In this document: piece after piece, positions 24,766 to 33,789 of the stretch
Numbering within the stretch: position 1 is the stretch's first letter
How the letters are laid out: each line of letters starts with the position of its first letter
Source: Modestobacter lapidis
GTDB lineage: Bacteria; Actinomycetota; Actinomycetes; Mycobacteriales; Geodermatophilaceae
Assembly (NCBI GenBank): GCA_019779905.1
Contig: JABAKE010000005.1
Location: 62,001-126,000, forward strand
DNA: 64,000 nucleotides
Direction of reading: 5' to 3'
Notes under the pieces: generated by a model
The model's database searches: none
What the model was told of the DNA's origin: nothing
Seen by the model: only the letters and a program-made list of their open reading frames with translations
Translations under genes and position numbers: made by a program

Positions 24766-25746
24766 TCAAGAGTCGGGCCGGTGTTCGGGATAACCGGCCG
24801 GGGGCAGGGAGACGTCGTCCAGTGCGGTGCAGATCGCCGGCGGCAGACGGACCTCCTCGGCGTCCAGGGAGGCTTGCAGCTGCTGCGCGGTGCGGGCACC
24901 GACGATCGGGGCGACCACGCCGGGCTGGTCTCGCACCCAGGCCAATGCGACGGCGAGCGGGGTGGTGCCCAGGCCGTCGGCGGCGGTGCAGACGGCCTCG
25001 ACGACGCGGTCGGTGGTGGACGAGCGGAGCGAGTCGATGAACCGGCCCCACTGGGGTGAGGCGCCGCGGGAATCACCCGGGGTGCTGTACCGGTACTTCC
25101 CGGTGAGCAGCCCGCGGCCCAGCGGTGACCACGGCAGCACGCCCAGGTCCAGTGCCTCGGCGGCCGGTATGACCTCGCGCTCGATCCCGCGCTGCAGCAG
25201 CGAGTACTCCATCTGCGTGCTGACCAACGGCACCCGCCCGGGCCAGGCCCGTTGCCAGGTGGCGGCCTGCGCGGTCTGCCAGCCGGTGAAGTTGCTGACG
25301 CCCACGTAGCGGGTCCGCCCGGAGGTCACCGCGGCGTCGCACGCGGCCAGGGTCTCCTCCAGGGGGGTGGCGTCGTCCCAGGCGTGCAGCTGCCACAGGT
25401 CGACGTGATCGAGGCCCAGTCGCCGCAGCGAGGCGTCGAGGGCGGCGAGCAGGTGCCCGCGGGAGGCGCCGCGGCCCATCGGACCCCGCCCGGTCCGGCC
25501 GACGGCCTTGGTGGCGACCAGCACGTCGGCGCGGGGGACGACGTCGGCCAGCAGCCGGCCGAGGGTCCGCTCGCTCGCGCCGTCGGCGTAGACGTCGGCG
25601 GTGTCCACCAGCGTGCCCCCGGCATCGACGAAGGCGGTGAGCTGCATCGCCGCCTCGTCCTCGTCGGTGTCGCGACCCCAGGTCATGGTGCCCAACCCGA
25701 GCCGGGAGACGACCAGGCCGCTGCGTCCGAGCGCCCGCTGTTCCAC
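24766..25746 (-). CDS. Aldo/keto reductase
   Basis: A 326-residue NADPH-dependent TIM-barrel oxidoreductase. It shows [16 protein letters not shown], the catalytic D-Y-K-H set in [17 protein letters not shown] and LWQLHAWDD, and the C-terminal coenzyme block [12 protein letters not shown]. The catalytic histidine position is inferred by family spacing. The substrate is unknown. The GTG start follows TAGGTT by eight bases with no ribosome site. It is the first gene of a two-gene unit with the RecD2-like helicase, though a functional link is not obvious. Confidence 0.9.
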   Translation of the reverse strand: MEQRALGRSGLVVSRLGLGTMTWGRDTDEDEAAMQLTAFVDAGGTLVDTADVYADGASERTLGRLLADVVPRADVLVATKAVGRTGRGPMGRGASRGHLLAALDASLRRLGLDHVDLWQLHAWDDATPLEETLAACDAAVTSGRTRYVGVSNFTGWQTAQAATWQRAWPGRVPLVSTQMEYSLLQRGIEREVIPAAEALDLGVLPWSPLGRGLLTGKYRYSTPGDSRGASPQWGRFIDSLRSSTTDRVVEAVCTAADGLGTTPLAVALAWVRDQPGVVAPIVGARTAQQLQASLDAEEVRLPPAICTALDDVSLPPAGYPEHRPDS

Positions 25747-25754
25747 GACGGGTC

Positions 25755-25760
25755 AACCTA
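25755..25760 (-). promoter_or_regulatory. Leaderless -10 hexamer for the aldo/keto reductase
   Basis: TAGGTT on the minus strand, eight bases before the GTG. Confidence 0.4.
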
Positions 25761-25835
25761 CCGGCGCCAGGCCGCGCGACCCCGGGCAACGCGGCGAGGT
25801 CGGTCACGTTCCCGGGCGTCCGCCGCCTGCCGCCC

Positions 25836-25841
25836 TAGGCT
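25836..25841 (+). promoter_or_regulatory. -10 hexamer upstream of uppP
   Basis: TAGGCT ends eight bases before a GTG at 25850 that opens an 18-codon reading frame rather than uppP itself. The uppP start lies 67 bases downstream of the hexamer. Confidence 0.5.
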
Positions 25842-25849
25842 GACCTCCC

Positions 25850-25906
25850 GTGTCCCGCCTCTCCGACGCCCGCCCACCCGCCGCGCCGTCCGCCGGGAGG
25901 AGCTGA
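25850..25906 (+). CDS. Putative leaderless upstream peptide of uppP
   Basis: An 18-residue frame (Ser, Arg, Ala and Pro-rich) starts at the GTG placed by the TAGGCT hexamer and stops with TGA two bases before the uppP GTG. The uppP ribosome site GGGAGGAG lies within its last codons. Translation of the peptide could therefore couple to uppP. It is too short to judge by homology. Confidence 0.4.
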   Translation: MSRLSDARPPAAPSAGRS

Positions 25907-25908
25907 CC

Positions 25909-26742
25909 GTGGGCTGGATCGAGGCCATCGTCCTGGGCCTGGTGCAGGGCCTGACGGAGTTCCTGCCCATCTCCTCCAGCGCCCACCTGCGCGTGGTGGG
26001 GGAGGCCCTCGGCTGGGGCGACCCCGGCGCGGCGTTCACCGCGATCACCCAGATCGGCACCGAGATCGCGGTGCTGCTCTACTTCCGCCACGACATCTGG
26101 CGGATCACGAAGGCGTGGGTGCGCGCGCTGCACGACCGCGAGGCCCGCGGGGACCACGACGCCCGGATGGGCTGGCTGATCATCGTCGGCAGCATCCCGA
26201 TCGTGGTGCTGGGCCTGCTGTTCCAGGACTCGATCGAGACCACCTTCCGCGACCTGCGGGTCATCGCCATCGCCCTGGTGGCGTTCTCCCTCGTGCTCTA
26301 CGTGGCCGACCGGGTCGGCAGCACCCAGCGGGAGATGAGCGACCTCACCGTCAAGCACGGCCTGGTCTACGGCTTCGCCCAGGCCATGGCGCTCGTGCCC
26401 GGCGTCTCCCGGTCCGGCGGCACGATCACCGCCGGCCGCTTCCTGGGCTACTCCCGGGCCGCCGCCGCCCGCTACTCCTTCCTGCTCGCCGTGCCGGCGG
26501 TCCTGGGCGCCGGCTTCTACCAGAGCTACGAGGCCTTCAGCGGGGGCACGGAGGGGCCGCCGCTGGCGTGGGGGCCGACCCTGCTGGCCACCGTGATCGC
26601 CTTCGGCGTGGGGCTGGCGGTCATCGCCTGGCTGCTGCGCTACCTGGCCCGGGGCAGCTTCACCCCGTTCGTGGTCTACCGCATCGTGCTCGGCCTGCTG
26701 GTGCTCGCGCTGGTCGGCGCGGGGGTGCTCGACCCGACATGA
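25909..26742 (+). CDS. uppP: Undecaprenyl-diphosphate phosphatase
   Basis: A 277-residue polytopic membrane enzyme (BacA family) that dephosphorylates undecaprenyl diphosphate so the lipid carrier can be reused in peptidoglycan synthesis; it gives bacitracin tolerance. The two catalytic motifs are visible: [11 protein letters not shown] near residue 20 and [10 protein letters not shown] near 165. Seven or eight hydrophobic helices follow the family pattern. The GTG at 25909 has GGGAGGAG before it; the long frame upstream overlaps the aldo/keto reductase and was rejected. It begins the conserved run leading to mshC. Confidence 0.95.
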   Translation: MGWIEAIVLGLVQGLTEFLPISSSAHLRVVGEALGWGDPGAAFTAITQIGTEIAVLLYFRHDIWRITKAWVRALHDREARGDHDARMGWLIIVGSIPIVVLGLLFQDSIETTFRDLRVIAIALVAFSLVLYVADRVGSTQREMSDLTVKHGLVYGFAQAMALVPGVSRSGGTITAGRFLGYSRAAAARYSFLLAVPAVLGAGFYQSYEAFSGGTEGPPLAWGPTLLATVIAFGVGLAVIAWLLRYLARGSFTPFVVYRIVLGLLVLALVGAGVLDPT

Positions 26743-26743
26743 G

Positions 26744-26800
26744 GGAGGACCCCGTCCTCCTCATCTCTCACCAGCTCGGGCTGAGCCTCCGGACGGGGCC
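26744..26800. terminator. Palindromic repeat acting as a likely uppP terminator
   Basis: AGGACCCCGTCC and GGACGGGGCCTT form a 12-base inverted pair about 30 bases apart, with a CAGCTCGGGCTGAG inner part. It lies directly after the uppP stop and before the next promoter. The arrangement resembles the palindromic repeat family seen elsewhere in the window. Confidence 0.55.
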
Positions 26801-26801
26801 T

Positions 26802-26807
26802 TAGGCT
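26802..26807 (+). promoter_or_regulatory. Leaderless -10 hexamer
   Basis: TAGGCT ends seven bases before the GTG of the phosphomutase-like gene at 26815 and no ribosome site lies between. Confidence 0.5.
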
Positions 26808-26814
26808 CGACGAT

Positions 26815-27516
26815 GTGACCACCCTCATCCTGCTGCGCCACGGCCGCACGACGGCGAACGCCTCGGGCGTGCTGGCCGGCTGGACCCCCGGCGTCCGGCT
26901 CGACGAGTCCGGCGAGGCCCAGGTCCGCGCGGTCGCCGAGCGGCTCGCCGGTGTTCCACTGGCCGCCGTCGTCAGCAGCCCGCTGGAACGCTGCCAGCAG
27001 ACCGCCGGCGCGGTCGTCGGGGACCGCGCGCTGGAGCTGCAGACCGATGACCGGCTGGGGGAGGCCCGCTACGGCGACTGGACCGGCCGCCCCATCAAGG
27101 AACTGGTCAAGGACCCGATGTGGAAGGTCGTGCAGCAGCACCCCTCTGCCGCGGTCTTCCCCGGCCCGGAGGGTGAGGGGCTGGCGCAGACCCAGGCCCG
27201 CGCGGTGGCCGCCGTCCGGGAGTGGAACGCCACGCTCGGCCCGGACGCCGTCTGGCTGGCCTGCAGCCACGGCGACGTGATCAAGGCCGTGCTCGCCGAC
27301 GCGCTCGGGGTGCACCTGGACCAGTTCCAGCGCATCGTGGTCGATCCGGCGTCCCTGTCGGTGATCACCTACACCGACACCCGCCCCTTCGTGACGCGCA
27401 TCAACGACACCGGCGGCGACGTCTCCGCGCTCATCCCACCGAAGAAGAAGCGCCGTGCACGGCGGGCGCCCAGTTCCGACGCCGTCGTCGGCGGCGGCGC
27501 GGGCGGGCCGGCCTGA
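26815..27516 (+). CDS. MSMEG_4193-type histidine phosphatase
   Basis: A 233-residue phosphoglycerate-mutase-fold protein. The catalytic histidine is in LLRHGRTTAN at the N-terminus, with the second arginine in SSPLERCQQTA, glutamate in EARYGDWTG and the second histidine in ACSHGDVIKAV. The C-terminus (from about 205) is a Lys/Arg-rich tail. Its place at the head of the run with DUF3090, the SCO1664-like gene and mshC is widely kept in actinobacteria, which suggests a link to mycothiol or to a shared pathway. The substrate is not known. Confidence 0.9.
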   Translation: MTTLILLRHGRTTANASGVLAGWTPGVRLDESGEAQVRAVAERLAGVPLAAVVSSPLERCQQTAGAVVGDRALELQTDDRLGEARYGDWTGRPIKELVKDPMWKVVQQHPSAAVFPGPEGEGLAQTQARAVAAVREWNATLGPDAVWLACSHGDVIKAVLADALGVHLDQFQRIVVDPASLSVITYTDTRPFVTRINDTGGDVSALIPPKKKRRARRAPSSDAVVGGGAGGPA

Positions 27517-27593
27517 GCCCTGCCCATCGGGCCCCGGTCGCGCCGCGCCGGTGACCTGCCCGCTCGTCGCGCGGGATGACCGGCGGACCCGCG

Positions 27594-27599
27594 TAACCT
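27594..27599 (+). promoter_or_regulatory. Leaderless -10 hexamer for the DUF3090 gene
   Basis: TAACCT followed by six bases and GTG. Confidence 0.45.
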
Positions 27600-27605
27600 G
27601 ATCGC

Positions 27606-28157
27606 GTGCCCCGTCAGGTCTTCCATTTCGACCGTCCCGCCCGGTTCGTCGCCGGGACCGTCGGCCAGCCCGGCGACCGCACCTTCTACCTGCAGGCCTC
27701 CGACGAGGCCGGCCGCACGGTCAGCGTGGCGCTGGAGAAGTCCCAGGTGCAGGTCCTGGCCGAGCGGATGGACGAGCTGCTCGACGAGATCGCCAACCGC
27801 GCGACGGTCGTCGTCCCGCCCGAGGCCGACGTCGACGACCTGGAGCCGCTCACCGCCCCGGTCGATGAGGAGTTCCGGGTCGCCGCCATGGGCCTGGCCT
27901 GGGACGGCGACGAGGACGCCGTGGTTGTCGAGGCCGTGGCCGCCGGCGAGGAGCCGGTCGAGGAGGACGCCATCCTCTCCGACAGCGACGACGGCCCGGA
28001 CGCGCTCCGGGTGGTCATCACCCCGGCCGCCGCCCGTGCCTTCGTGGCCCGTGCCCGCCGCGTCGTGGCCGCCGGCCGGCCGGCGTGTCCGCTGTGCTCG
28101 CTGCCGCTGGACCCGGCGGGCCACGTGTGCCCCCGGCAGAACGGGTACCGCCGCTGA
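27606..28157 (+). CDS. DUF3090-family protein
   Basis: A 183-residue protein of the conserved actinobacterial DUF3090 family. The beginning (RQVFHFDRPARFVAGTVG, then RTFYLQA) and the central strand EFRVAAMGLAWD are family hallmarks. The C-terminus holds a zinc-ribbon-like set: CPLC, then H and C in GHVCPRQNG. A run of acidic residues links the halves. The function is unknown; it always travels with the phosphomutase-like and SCO1664-like genes. The next gene starts 20 bases after its stop. Confidence 0.9.
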   Translation: MPRQVFHFDRPARFVAGTVGQPGDRTFYLQASDEAGRTVSVALEKSQVQVLAERMDELLDEIANRATVVVPPEADVDDLEPLTAPVDEEFRVAAMGLAWDGDEDAVVVEAVAAGEEPVEEDAILSDSDDGPDALRVVITPAAARAFVARARRVVAAGRPACPLCSLPLDPAGHVCPRQNGYRR

Positions 28158-28177
28158 ACCCCGGGGACGGTCGGACG

Positions 28178-29041
28178 GTGAGCGAGCAGCCGGACGCCGG
28201 GCTGGATCCCGCGCTCGCCGACGAGTGGGTCGAGGAGTTCGACGACGCCGACGACGAGTCCGACGGCGAGGAGGGTGAGGTCGTGGAGCTGGACCTCGGC
28301 GTCTTCGACCACGGCGACCGCCGCCCGCCGGCGACCGAGGCGGAGGAGCGGACCCTCCTCACCGAGGGCGTGCTCGACCTCGAGGGCCGGCTCATGGACG
28401 CCAGCAACGTCACCCTGATCGGCGCGATCCGCACCGACACGCTGGCGGGCGAGTGCGTCTACAAGCCGGTGGCGGGCGAGCGCCCGCTGTGGGACTTCCC
28501 CGACGGCACGCTCGCGGGCCGGGAGATCGGCGCGTTCCTGGTGTCCGAGGCGACCGGCTGGCGGGTGGTGCCGCCGACCGTGCTGCGGGACGGCCCGTTC
28601 GGCACCGGCATGGTCCAGCTCTGGATGGACGCCGACCCCACGATCGACCTGGCCGAGTTCGTCCGGCGGGACGTGCCCGGGCTGCGGCGGATGGCGATCT
28701 TCGACGCGGTGGTGAACAACGCCGACCGCAAGGGCGGCCACATCATCCCGATGGCCGACGGCCACGTGTACGGCGTCGACCACGGCATCTGCTTCTCCGC
28801 CGACCCCAAGCTGCGCACCCTGCTGTGGCGCTGGGCCGGCAAGCCGCTGCCGCTCGACGCGCTCGCGGTGCTGGAGGAGCTCGCCGACGACCTGCGCGGC
28901 GACCTCGGGGAGCAGCTGCACGAGCACCTCACCCGGCGCGAGGTCCGGCGCACCGAGCAGCGGGTGGCCGAGCTGCTCCGGACCCAGCTGCACCCGGAGC
29001 CCAGCGGCGAGTGGCCGGCGCTGCCCTGGCCGCCGTTCTGA
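28178..29041 (+). CDS. SCO1664-family protein
   Basis: A 287-residue protein. Residues 1-60 are a strongly acidic, probably disordered leader. The remainder has a PI3/4-kinase-like or HipA-like fold: ECVYKPVAGERPLWDFPDGTLAGRE contains the nucleotide-binding lysine (read in two parts), IFDAVVNNADRKGGH the catalytic loop and VYGVDHGICF the metal-binding D. Activity on a substrate has not been inferred here. The GTG at 28178 was chosen because the longer frame overlaps the DUF3090 gene. It forms a conserved trio upstream of mshC. Confidence 0.85.
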   Translation: MSEQPDAGLDPALADEWVEEFDDADDESDGEEGEVVELDLGVFDHGDRRPPATEAEERTLLTEGVLDLEGRLMDASNVTLIGAIRTDTLAGECVYKPVAGERPLWDFPDGTLAGREIGAFLVSEATGWRVVPPTVLRDGPFGTGMVQLWMDADPTIDLAEFVRRDVPGLRRMAIFDAVVNNADRKGGHIIPMADGHVYGVDHGICFSADPKLRTLLWRWAGKPLPLDALAVLEELADDLRGDLGEQLHEHLTRREVRRTEQRVAELLRTQLHPEPSGEWPALPWPPF

Positions 29042-29137
29042 AGCTGGCGCGGCGCGGTCTGCGCGTTCCGGTCACCTGGCCCTGGCCCTGAGGCGGGCGT
29101 CCCGGGTGCCGTGCGCCGGTCCGTCGGGAGCCCGATC

Positions 29138-29143
29138 TAGGCT
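29138..29143 (+). promoter_or_regulatory. Leaderless -10 hexamer for mshC
   Basis: TAGGCT, six bases, then the GTG of mshC. It indicates that mshC and the dGTPase gene can be transcribed independently of the genes upstream. Confidence 0.5.
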
Positions 29144-29149
29144 CGACCC

Positions 29150-30427
29150 GTGCTCAGCTGGCCCGCCCCACTCCTGCCGACCCTCCCCGGGGCCGGTCCC
29201 GCACTGCGCCTGTACGACACCGCCCGGCAGGAGGTCGTCGAGACCCGGCCGGACCGCACGGCCCGGATGTACGTCTGCGGCATCACCCCCTACGACGCCA
29301 CCCACCTCGGCCACGCCGCCACCTACCTGGCCTTCGACCTCGTCAACCGGGTGTGGCGGGACGCCGGGCACGCCGTCCACTACGTGCAGAACGTCACCGA
29401 CGTCGACGACCCGCTGTTCGAGCGCGCCGACCGGGACGGCGAGGACTGGATCGTCCTGGGCATGCGGGAGACCGCGCTGTTCCGGGAGGACATGACGGCG
29501 CTGCGGGTGCTGCCACCGGAGGACTACGTCGGGGCCGTCGAGGCCATCCCGCGGATCGTCGGGCACGTCGAGACGCTCTGGGACGCCGGTCTGGCCTACC
29601 AGCTCGAGGACGGGACCGGCGACGTCTACCACGACGTCTCGCAGGCCCCCGGGTTCGGCAGCGAGTCCGGCTACGACGAGGAGACGATGCTCCGGCTGTC
29701 CGCCGAGCGCGGGGGAGACCCCGACCGCGCGGGCAAGCGGTCCGCGCTCGACCCGCTGCTCTGGCGCGGTGTCCGCGACGGCGAGCCGTCCTGGCCGGGG
29801 CCGCGAGGCGTCGCCGGCCGGCCCGGCTGGCACGTCGAGTGCGCCGCGATCGCGCTGGACACCATCGGCATGGGCTTCGACGTGCAGGGCGGCGGCAGCG
29901 ACCTGGTGTTCCCGCACCACGAGTACTCCGCGGTGCACGCCGAGGGGCTCACCGGCACCAAGCCGTTCGCGCAGGCCTACGTGCACGCGGCGATGATCGG
30001 CCTGGACGGCGAGAAGATGAGCAAGAGCCGGGGCAACCTGGTGTTCGTCTCCCGGCTGCGCGGCGACGGCGTCGACTCGATGGCCGTGCGGCTGGCCCTG
30101 CTGGCCGGGCACTACCGCACCGACCGCGCCTGGACCCCCGACCTGCTCGCGGCTGCGGAGGAGCGGCTGGCCACCTGGCGGCGCGCCGTGGCGCTGCCGA
30201 TCGGGGCACCGGCCGGGCCGGTGCTGACCGGAGTGCGCGAGCGGTTGGCCGATGACCTGGACTCGCCCGGGGCGATCGCCCTGGTCGACACCTGGGCGGC
30301 GGCCAGCCTGGCCGAGGCGGGTTCGGGCAGCAGCGCGCCCGCCGCCGAGGCGGTGGACGACTGGGACCCGCAGTCCCCGACGGTCGTCCGGGACATCGTC
30401 GACGCGCTGCTCGGGATCGATCTCTAG
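29150..30427 (+). CDS. mshC: Cysteine:GlcN-Ins ligase of mycothiol synthesis
   Basis: A 425-residue enzyme that joins L-cysteine to 1-D-myo-inositol-2-amino-2-deoxy-glucopyranoside with ATP, the third dedicated step of mycothiol biosynthesis. It is a class I aaRS fold related to CysRS. Present are the zinc-site [19 protein letters not shown] with the HIGH-like HLGH, the zinc ligands in [14 protein letters not shown] and [10 protein letters not shown], and KMSKSRGN near residue 289. The N-terminal [10 protein letters not shown] leader distinguishes MshC from CysS. The dGTPase gene begins two bases after its stop, so the two are co-transcribed. Confidence 0.95.
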   Translation: MLSWPAPLLPTLPGAGPALRLYDTARQEVVETRPDRTARMYVCGITPYDATHLGHAATYLAFDLVNRVWRDAGHAVHYVQNVTDVDDPLFERADRDGEDWIVLGMRETALFREDMTALRVLPPEDYVGAVEAIPRIVGHVETLWDAGLAYQLEDGTGDVYHDVSQAPGFGSESGYDEETMLRLSAERGGDPDRAGKRSALDPLLWRGVRDGEPSWPGPRGVAGRPGWHVECAAIALDTIGMGFDVQGGGSDLVFPHHEYSAVHAEGLTGTKPFAQAYVHAAMIGLDGEKMSKSRGNLVFVSRLRGDGVDSMAVRLALLAGHYRTDRAWTPDLLAAAEERLATWRRAVALPIGAPAGPVLTGVRERLADDLDSPGAIALVDTWAAASLAEAGSGSSAPAAEAVDDWDPQSPTVVRDIVDALLGIDL

Positions 30428-30429
30428 CC

Positions 30430-31479
30430 GTGGCAGAGCCGCTGCCGCCGTTCCGGCTGGCCGCCCGGGCCGCCCGGGAGCGGGCCGAGGAGTCGCTGGC
30501 CCCGGCAGCCGCACGGTCGGCATCCACCCGGGGGCGGGTGCGGCCGGAGGCCGAGGACGAACTGCGCACCGCGTACGAGCGCGACCGCGACCGGATCCTG
30601 CACGCCAAGGCCTTCCGCCGGCTGAAACACAAGACGCAGGTCTTCCTGCACCCCGACGGTGACCACTTCGTCACCCGGCTCACCCACACCCTCCAGGTCA
30701 CCCAGGTGGCCCGGGCGCTGGCCGCGGCGCTGAGCCTCAACGAGACGTTGGCCGAGGCGATCGCGCTGGCCCACGACGTCGGTCACTCCCCGTTCGGCCA
30801 CATCGGCGAAGAGGCGCTCGATCCCTACGTCGAGGGTGGCTGGCACCACGCGGCCCAGGGCGTCCGGATCGTCGAGGTGCTCGAGGACCTCAACCTCACG
30901 TGGGAGGTCCGCGACGGGGTGCGGGCGCACAGCTGGAAGATCACCCCGCCGCCGTCCACCCGCGAGGGCGAGTGCGTGCGGTACGCCGACCGGATCGGCT
31001 ATCTCTCCCACGACGCGCTGGATGCCGTCCGGGCCGGCGTGCTGCAGCCCGGCGACCTGCCCGCGCGCACCCGGGCGGTGTTCGGTGACCCGGGCAGCGA
31101 GATGGTCGGCGCGATGATCGCCGCGGTCGTCGAGGGCAGCCTGTCGCCGGACAACACCGGTGGCGCGGTGGTCATGCGGGCCGACGCGCTCGAGGCGATG
31201 CACGAACTCCGCACGTTCATGTTCGAGCGGGTGTACGAGTCCGACACCGCGGCGGGGCAGAAGCACGTGGCCATCGACGTCATCCGCCGGCTGGTCGACC
31301 ACCACCTCACGCACCCGGAACTGCTGCCGGCCAGCTACCGCGACACCGAGGCCGACCCGGTCACCCAGGTCGTCGACTACGTCACCGGGATGACCGACCG
31401 GTTCGCCCTCGCGACGCACGACCGGCTCTTCGACGACACGGCCGGCACGCGGATGCGCCCGTTGCTGGTGACGTCCTGA
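30430..31479 (+). CDS. dgt: Deoxyguanosinetriphosphate triphosphohydrolase-like HD protein
   Basis: A 349-residue HD-domain phosphohydrolase that splits dNTPs, chiefly dGTP, to the nucleoside and triphosphate. The metal set is H in RLTHTLQVTQVAR, HD in ALAHDVGHSPFGHIGE, and the late D in RYADRIGYLSHD. The length is at the short end for the bacterial Dgt-like group found before dnaG in many actinobacteria. The GTG start lies two bases after mshC. Nucleotide-pool control is the family role. Confidence 0.9.
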   Translation: MAEPLPPFRLAARAARERAEESLAPAAARSASTRGRVRPEAEDELRTAYERDRDRILHAKAFRRLKHKTQVFLHPDGDHFVTRLTHTLQVTQVARALAAALSLNETLAEAIALAHDVGHSPFGHIGEEALDPYVEGGWHHAAQGVRIVEVLEDLNLTWEVRDGVRAHSWKITPPPSTREGECVRYADRIGYLSHDALDAVRAGVLQPGDLPARTRAVFGDPGSEMVGAMIAAVVEGSLSPDNTGGAVVMRADALEAMHELRTFMFERVYESDTAAGQKHVAIDVIRRLVDHHLTHPELLPASYRDTEADPVTQVVDYVTGMTDRFALATHDRLFDDTAGTRMRPLLVTS

Positions 31480-31481
31480 GC

Positions 31482-31529
31482 CGACAGATCGCCGTGTCGA
31501 TCTGTCGACGAACGCCCGTGTCGACACGG
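31482..31529. terminator. Tandem hairpin terminator between convergent genes
   Basis: CGACAGATCG (31482-31491) pairs with CGATCTGTCG (31498-31507) around a six-base loop, and a second palindrome CCGTGTCGACACGG follows at 31516-31529. It separates the dGTPase gene from the convergent regulator gene. Confidence 0.75.
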
Positions 31530-31537
31530 CGGTGGGC

Positions 31538-33337
31538 TCAGCCCGCCACCGGGCAGGCCTGGATCCGGGCCTGCAGGGCCGGGTCGTCGATCTGCCCGGC
31601 GATGGCGGTGGCGGCCGCCAGCGCCGTGCGGGACCCGGCCCGGGCGCGGTGCAGGTGCACGCGCACCAGGAGGTCACGCATGCTGCCGCGCGAGGCGAGG
31701 TCGGCCAGCCGGTCGACCGGACCGGCTGCTGCGGCCGGGGCGGTGTCCAGCGTGATCGTGCAGACGACGTCGAGCAGGCGGGCGTAGGGCCACAGGTACC
31801 ACGGCGCCGGGGTCAGGCCCTGGTCGCACCAGCGCCGTGCCCGCTCCGGGCTGCCCTCCGCTAGTGACAGGGTGGCCTGCCCGTGCGCGACCGTCGCCAT
31901 CCAGCAGTGGTCATCGCTCTCGGTCGCGAGCACCCAGGCGTGGTCGAGCAGCTCGCGGGCAACGTTCAGGTCGCCCAGTCCGACCGCCGCCTCAGCCCGG
32001 AACGCCGTCGGCCACGGCTGGAAAGCCGTCCAGTCCTGCCGCGCCACCTTCTCGAGCGCGCCGTCGAGGACGGCCGCTGCGAGTGCGTACTCGCCGCGCA
32101 GGGCGTGGCGGCGTCCGATCATGGACAGCGACCACGCCTCCTGCCGGGAGTCGCCCACCTGCCGGGCCAGGGCAGCGGACCTGTCCAGGGCGGCGAGGGC
32201 GCCGGGGTAGTCGGCACCATCGGTGAGGCACATGCCGCGCACCCCGAGCAGCCGGGCGATCTCGGCGTCGTCGCCGGTGGACCGGCGGCCCTCGTCCAGC
32301 CAGAGCAATGCCCGATCCTGCTGACCGCGCTGCAGGGCCAGGAAGCCCAGCTCGCGGCAGGCGGCGGCGACGATGTCACCTGCCTGGACCCCGCGGGCCA
32401 GGGCGGCCGCCTCCTGGAGGAGACCCCGGACCGCGGTGCCCCGCTCTCCGGCGGCGTGCACCCGTGCACCGGCCAGCGCGACATAGGCGGTCGCGCGCAG
32501 GGCAGGTTCGCCGACCTCCACCGCCATGCCCGCCGCCCGGCGCAGCTGCTCGAGCGCGCGCTCCACGGCCCCGGCCATCAGCGACGCGCGGCCGGCGTCG
32601 AGGTAGGAGCGCACCGCGGCGGCGCTCGCGGGAAGCGGCGGCTGACGAGGGACCGGGTCCGTCGCGGCGGCGAGTACTTCAGCGGGTGGTGCGCAGCCGA
32701 GTTCGCGGCGGAACAGGTCGGTGCAGCGCAGGGCCTGCCGGCGAGCACCGGGCCGGTCCCCGGCCGCGGTCAGACTTCGAACCAGCACCGCGTGGTGGTC
32801 GGGGTCCAGCGGGTTCATCGCCACCGCCCGGGCGGCCAGCCGGGCCGCAGCCGCGGCGGAGCCCGCGGCGAGCAGGTCGAGCGCTGCCTCGACGAGGACC
32901 GTCTCGGTGCAGGACGTGATCCGGCACCGTTCCGCCGCCAGCCACGCCTCGAACCCAGGCGCGTCGGGGAGTGCCACCCCCTCCAGGAGCTCCGCGCCGA
33001 AGTCGGCGAGAGCCAGTGCCTGGGCGGATGTGCCGTCGGTGAGCTGGCGGACGTCGACGCCGCAGGCGGGGGAGAGGGTCAGCGCTAACCCGCCGCCGTC
33101 GAGGACGGCGATCCCGGCCAGCGCACGCCGCAGCTCGCTCAGGTTCCAGCGTAGGGCGCCCAAGGGGTCGAGCGCGTCGCCGAACAGCAGGGATGCCAGG
33201 TGCTGTCGGCTCGGCGGACACCCGGCCAGCACGAGGTAGGTCAGCAGGGCCCAGGCCTTGTTGCCCCGCGGGGCAACGGCCGGTGCCCCGTCCCGCTCGA
33301 TGCGGGGTCGGCCGAGCAGTCTGATGGTGGCGGTCAC
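31538..33337 (-). CDS. BTAD-domain transcriptional regulator
   Basis: A 599-residue regulator. Residues 1-95 are an OmpR-like winged-helix region (RLLGRPRIERDG, KAWALLTYLVLAG, WNLSELRRAL). Residues about 100-240 are the bacterial transcriptional activation domain with paired TPR helices (DPDHHAVLVRSLTAAGDRPGAR). The rest is TPR-like repeats rich in Ala and Leu. No ATPase domain is present, unlike AfsR. The GTG at 33337 was chosen for its GGAGGAGG ribosome site and because the domain starts there. The target genes are unknown; the neighbouring tautomerase gene follows the same strand upstream. Confidence 0.85.
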   Translation of the reverse strand: MTATIRLLGRPRIERDGAPAVAPRGNKAWALLTYLVLAGCPPSRQHLASLLFGDALDPLGALRWNLSELRRALAGIAVLDGGGLALTLSPACGVDVRQLTDGTSAQALALADFGAELLEGVALPDAPGFEAWLAAERCRITSCTETVLVEAALDLLAAGSAAAAARLAARAVAMNPLDPDHHAVLVRSLTAAGDRPGARRQALRCTDLFRRELGCAPPAEVLAAATDPVPRQPPLPASAAAVRSYLDAGRASLMAGAVERALEQLRRAAGMAVEVGEPALRATAYVALAGARVHAAGERGTAVRGLLQEAAALARGVQAGDIVAAACRELGFLALQRGQQDRALLWLDEGRRSTGDDAEIARLLGVRGMCLTDGADYPGALAALDRSAALARQVGDSRQEAWSLSMIGRRHALRGEYALAAAVLDGALEKVARQDWTAFQPWPTAFRAEAAVGLGDLNVARELLDHAWVLATESDDHCWMATVAHGQATLSLAEGSPERARRWCDQGLTPAPWYLWPYARLLDVVCTITLDTAPAAAAGPVDRLADLASRGSMRDLLVRVHLHRARAGSRTALAAATAIAGQIDDPALQARIQACPVAG

Positions 33338-33437
33338 GGCGTCGCCTCCTCCGCCGGAGCGACGGTAGCTGCATCGGGCCGCGCGTGGCGGTGGCGGGGT
33401 GGCGGCACCGTGTCCCGCCGGTACCGCCACCCGCTGG

Positions 33438-33662
33438 TCACCCGGCGGCAGTGCCGGCCAGCGCCCTCACGTCAGCGGTGGTCAGGCACTTCCCACCGAT
33501 GCCCCACTCGCCGCTGGCCACCTCTTCCACGACCACCCAGGTCACGCCGCGCATGGCCTCGCCCTCGATGGCGACCATCGCATCGGTCAGTCGCTCCACG
33601 ATGGCCTGCTTCTGGCCGGAAGTGAACACGCCCTCGATGACCTTCACGTTGACGAACGGCAT
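33438..33662 (-). CDS. 4-Oxalocrotonate tautomerase-family protein
   Basis: A 74-residue tautomerase-superfamily protein. The catalytic proline becomes the N-terminus after removal of Met in MPFVNVKVIEG. The middle shows the family arginine/lysine and TDAMVAIEGEAMRG region, and the WVVVEEVASGEWGIGG strand precedes the C-terminal loop. AGAGGAG before the ATG at 33662 decides the start against a longer frame. It probably acts as a hexamer on enol or keto acids. No catabolic genes lie nearby. Confidence 0.88.
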   Translation of the reverse strand: MPFVNVKVIEGVFTSGQKQAIVERLTDAMVAIEGEAMRGVTWVVVEEVASGEWGIGGKCLTTADVRALAGTAAG

Positions 33663-33789
33663 GGCTGCTCCTCTGCTCGGCCGACACCGGATGTGCGGCT
33701 GGGAGGACCGTCCACGACCGGGGTGTGACCACGCGTGTGATCGCAACGTGCCACCGGCTCCGCGCGGGGCGGCGCGCCAGGGGAGGGGA

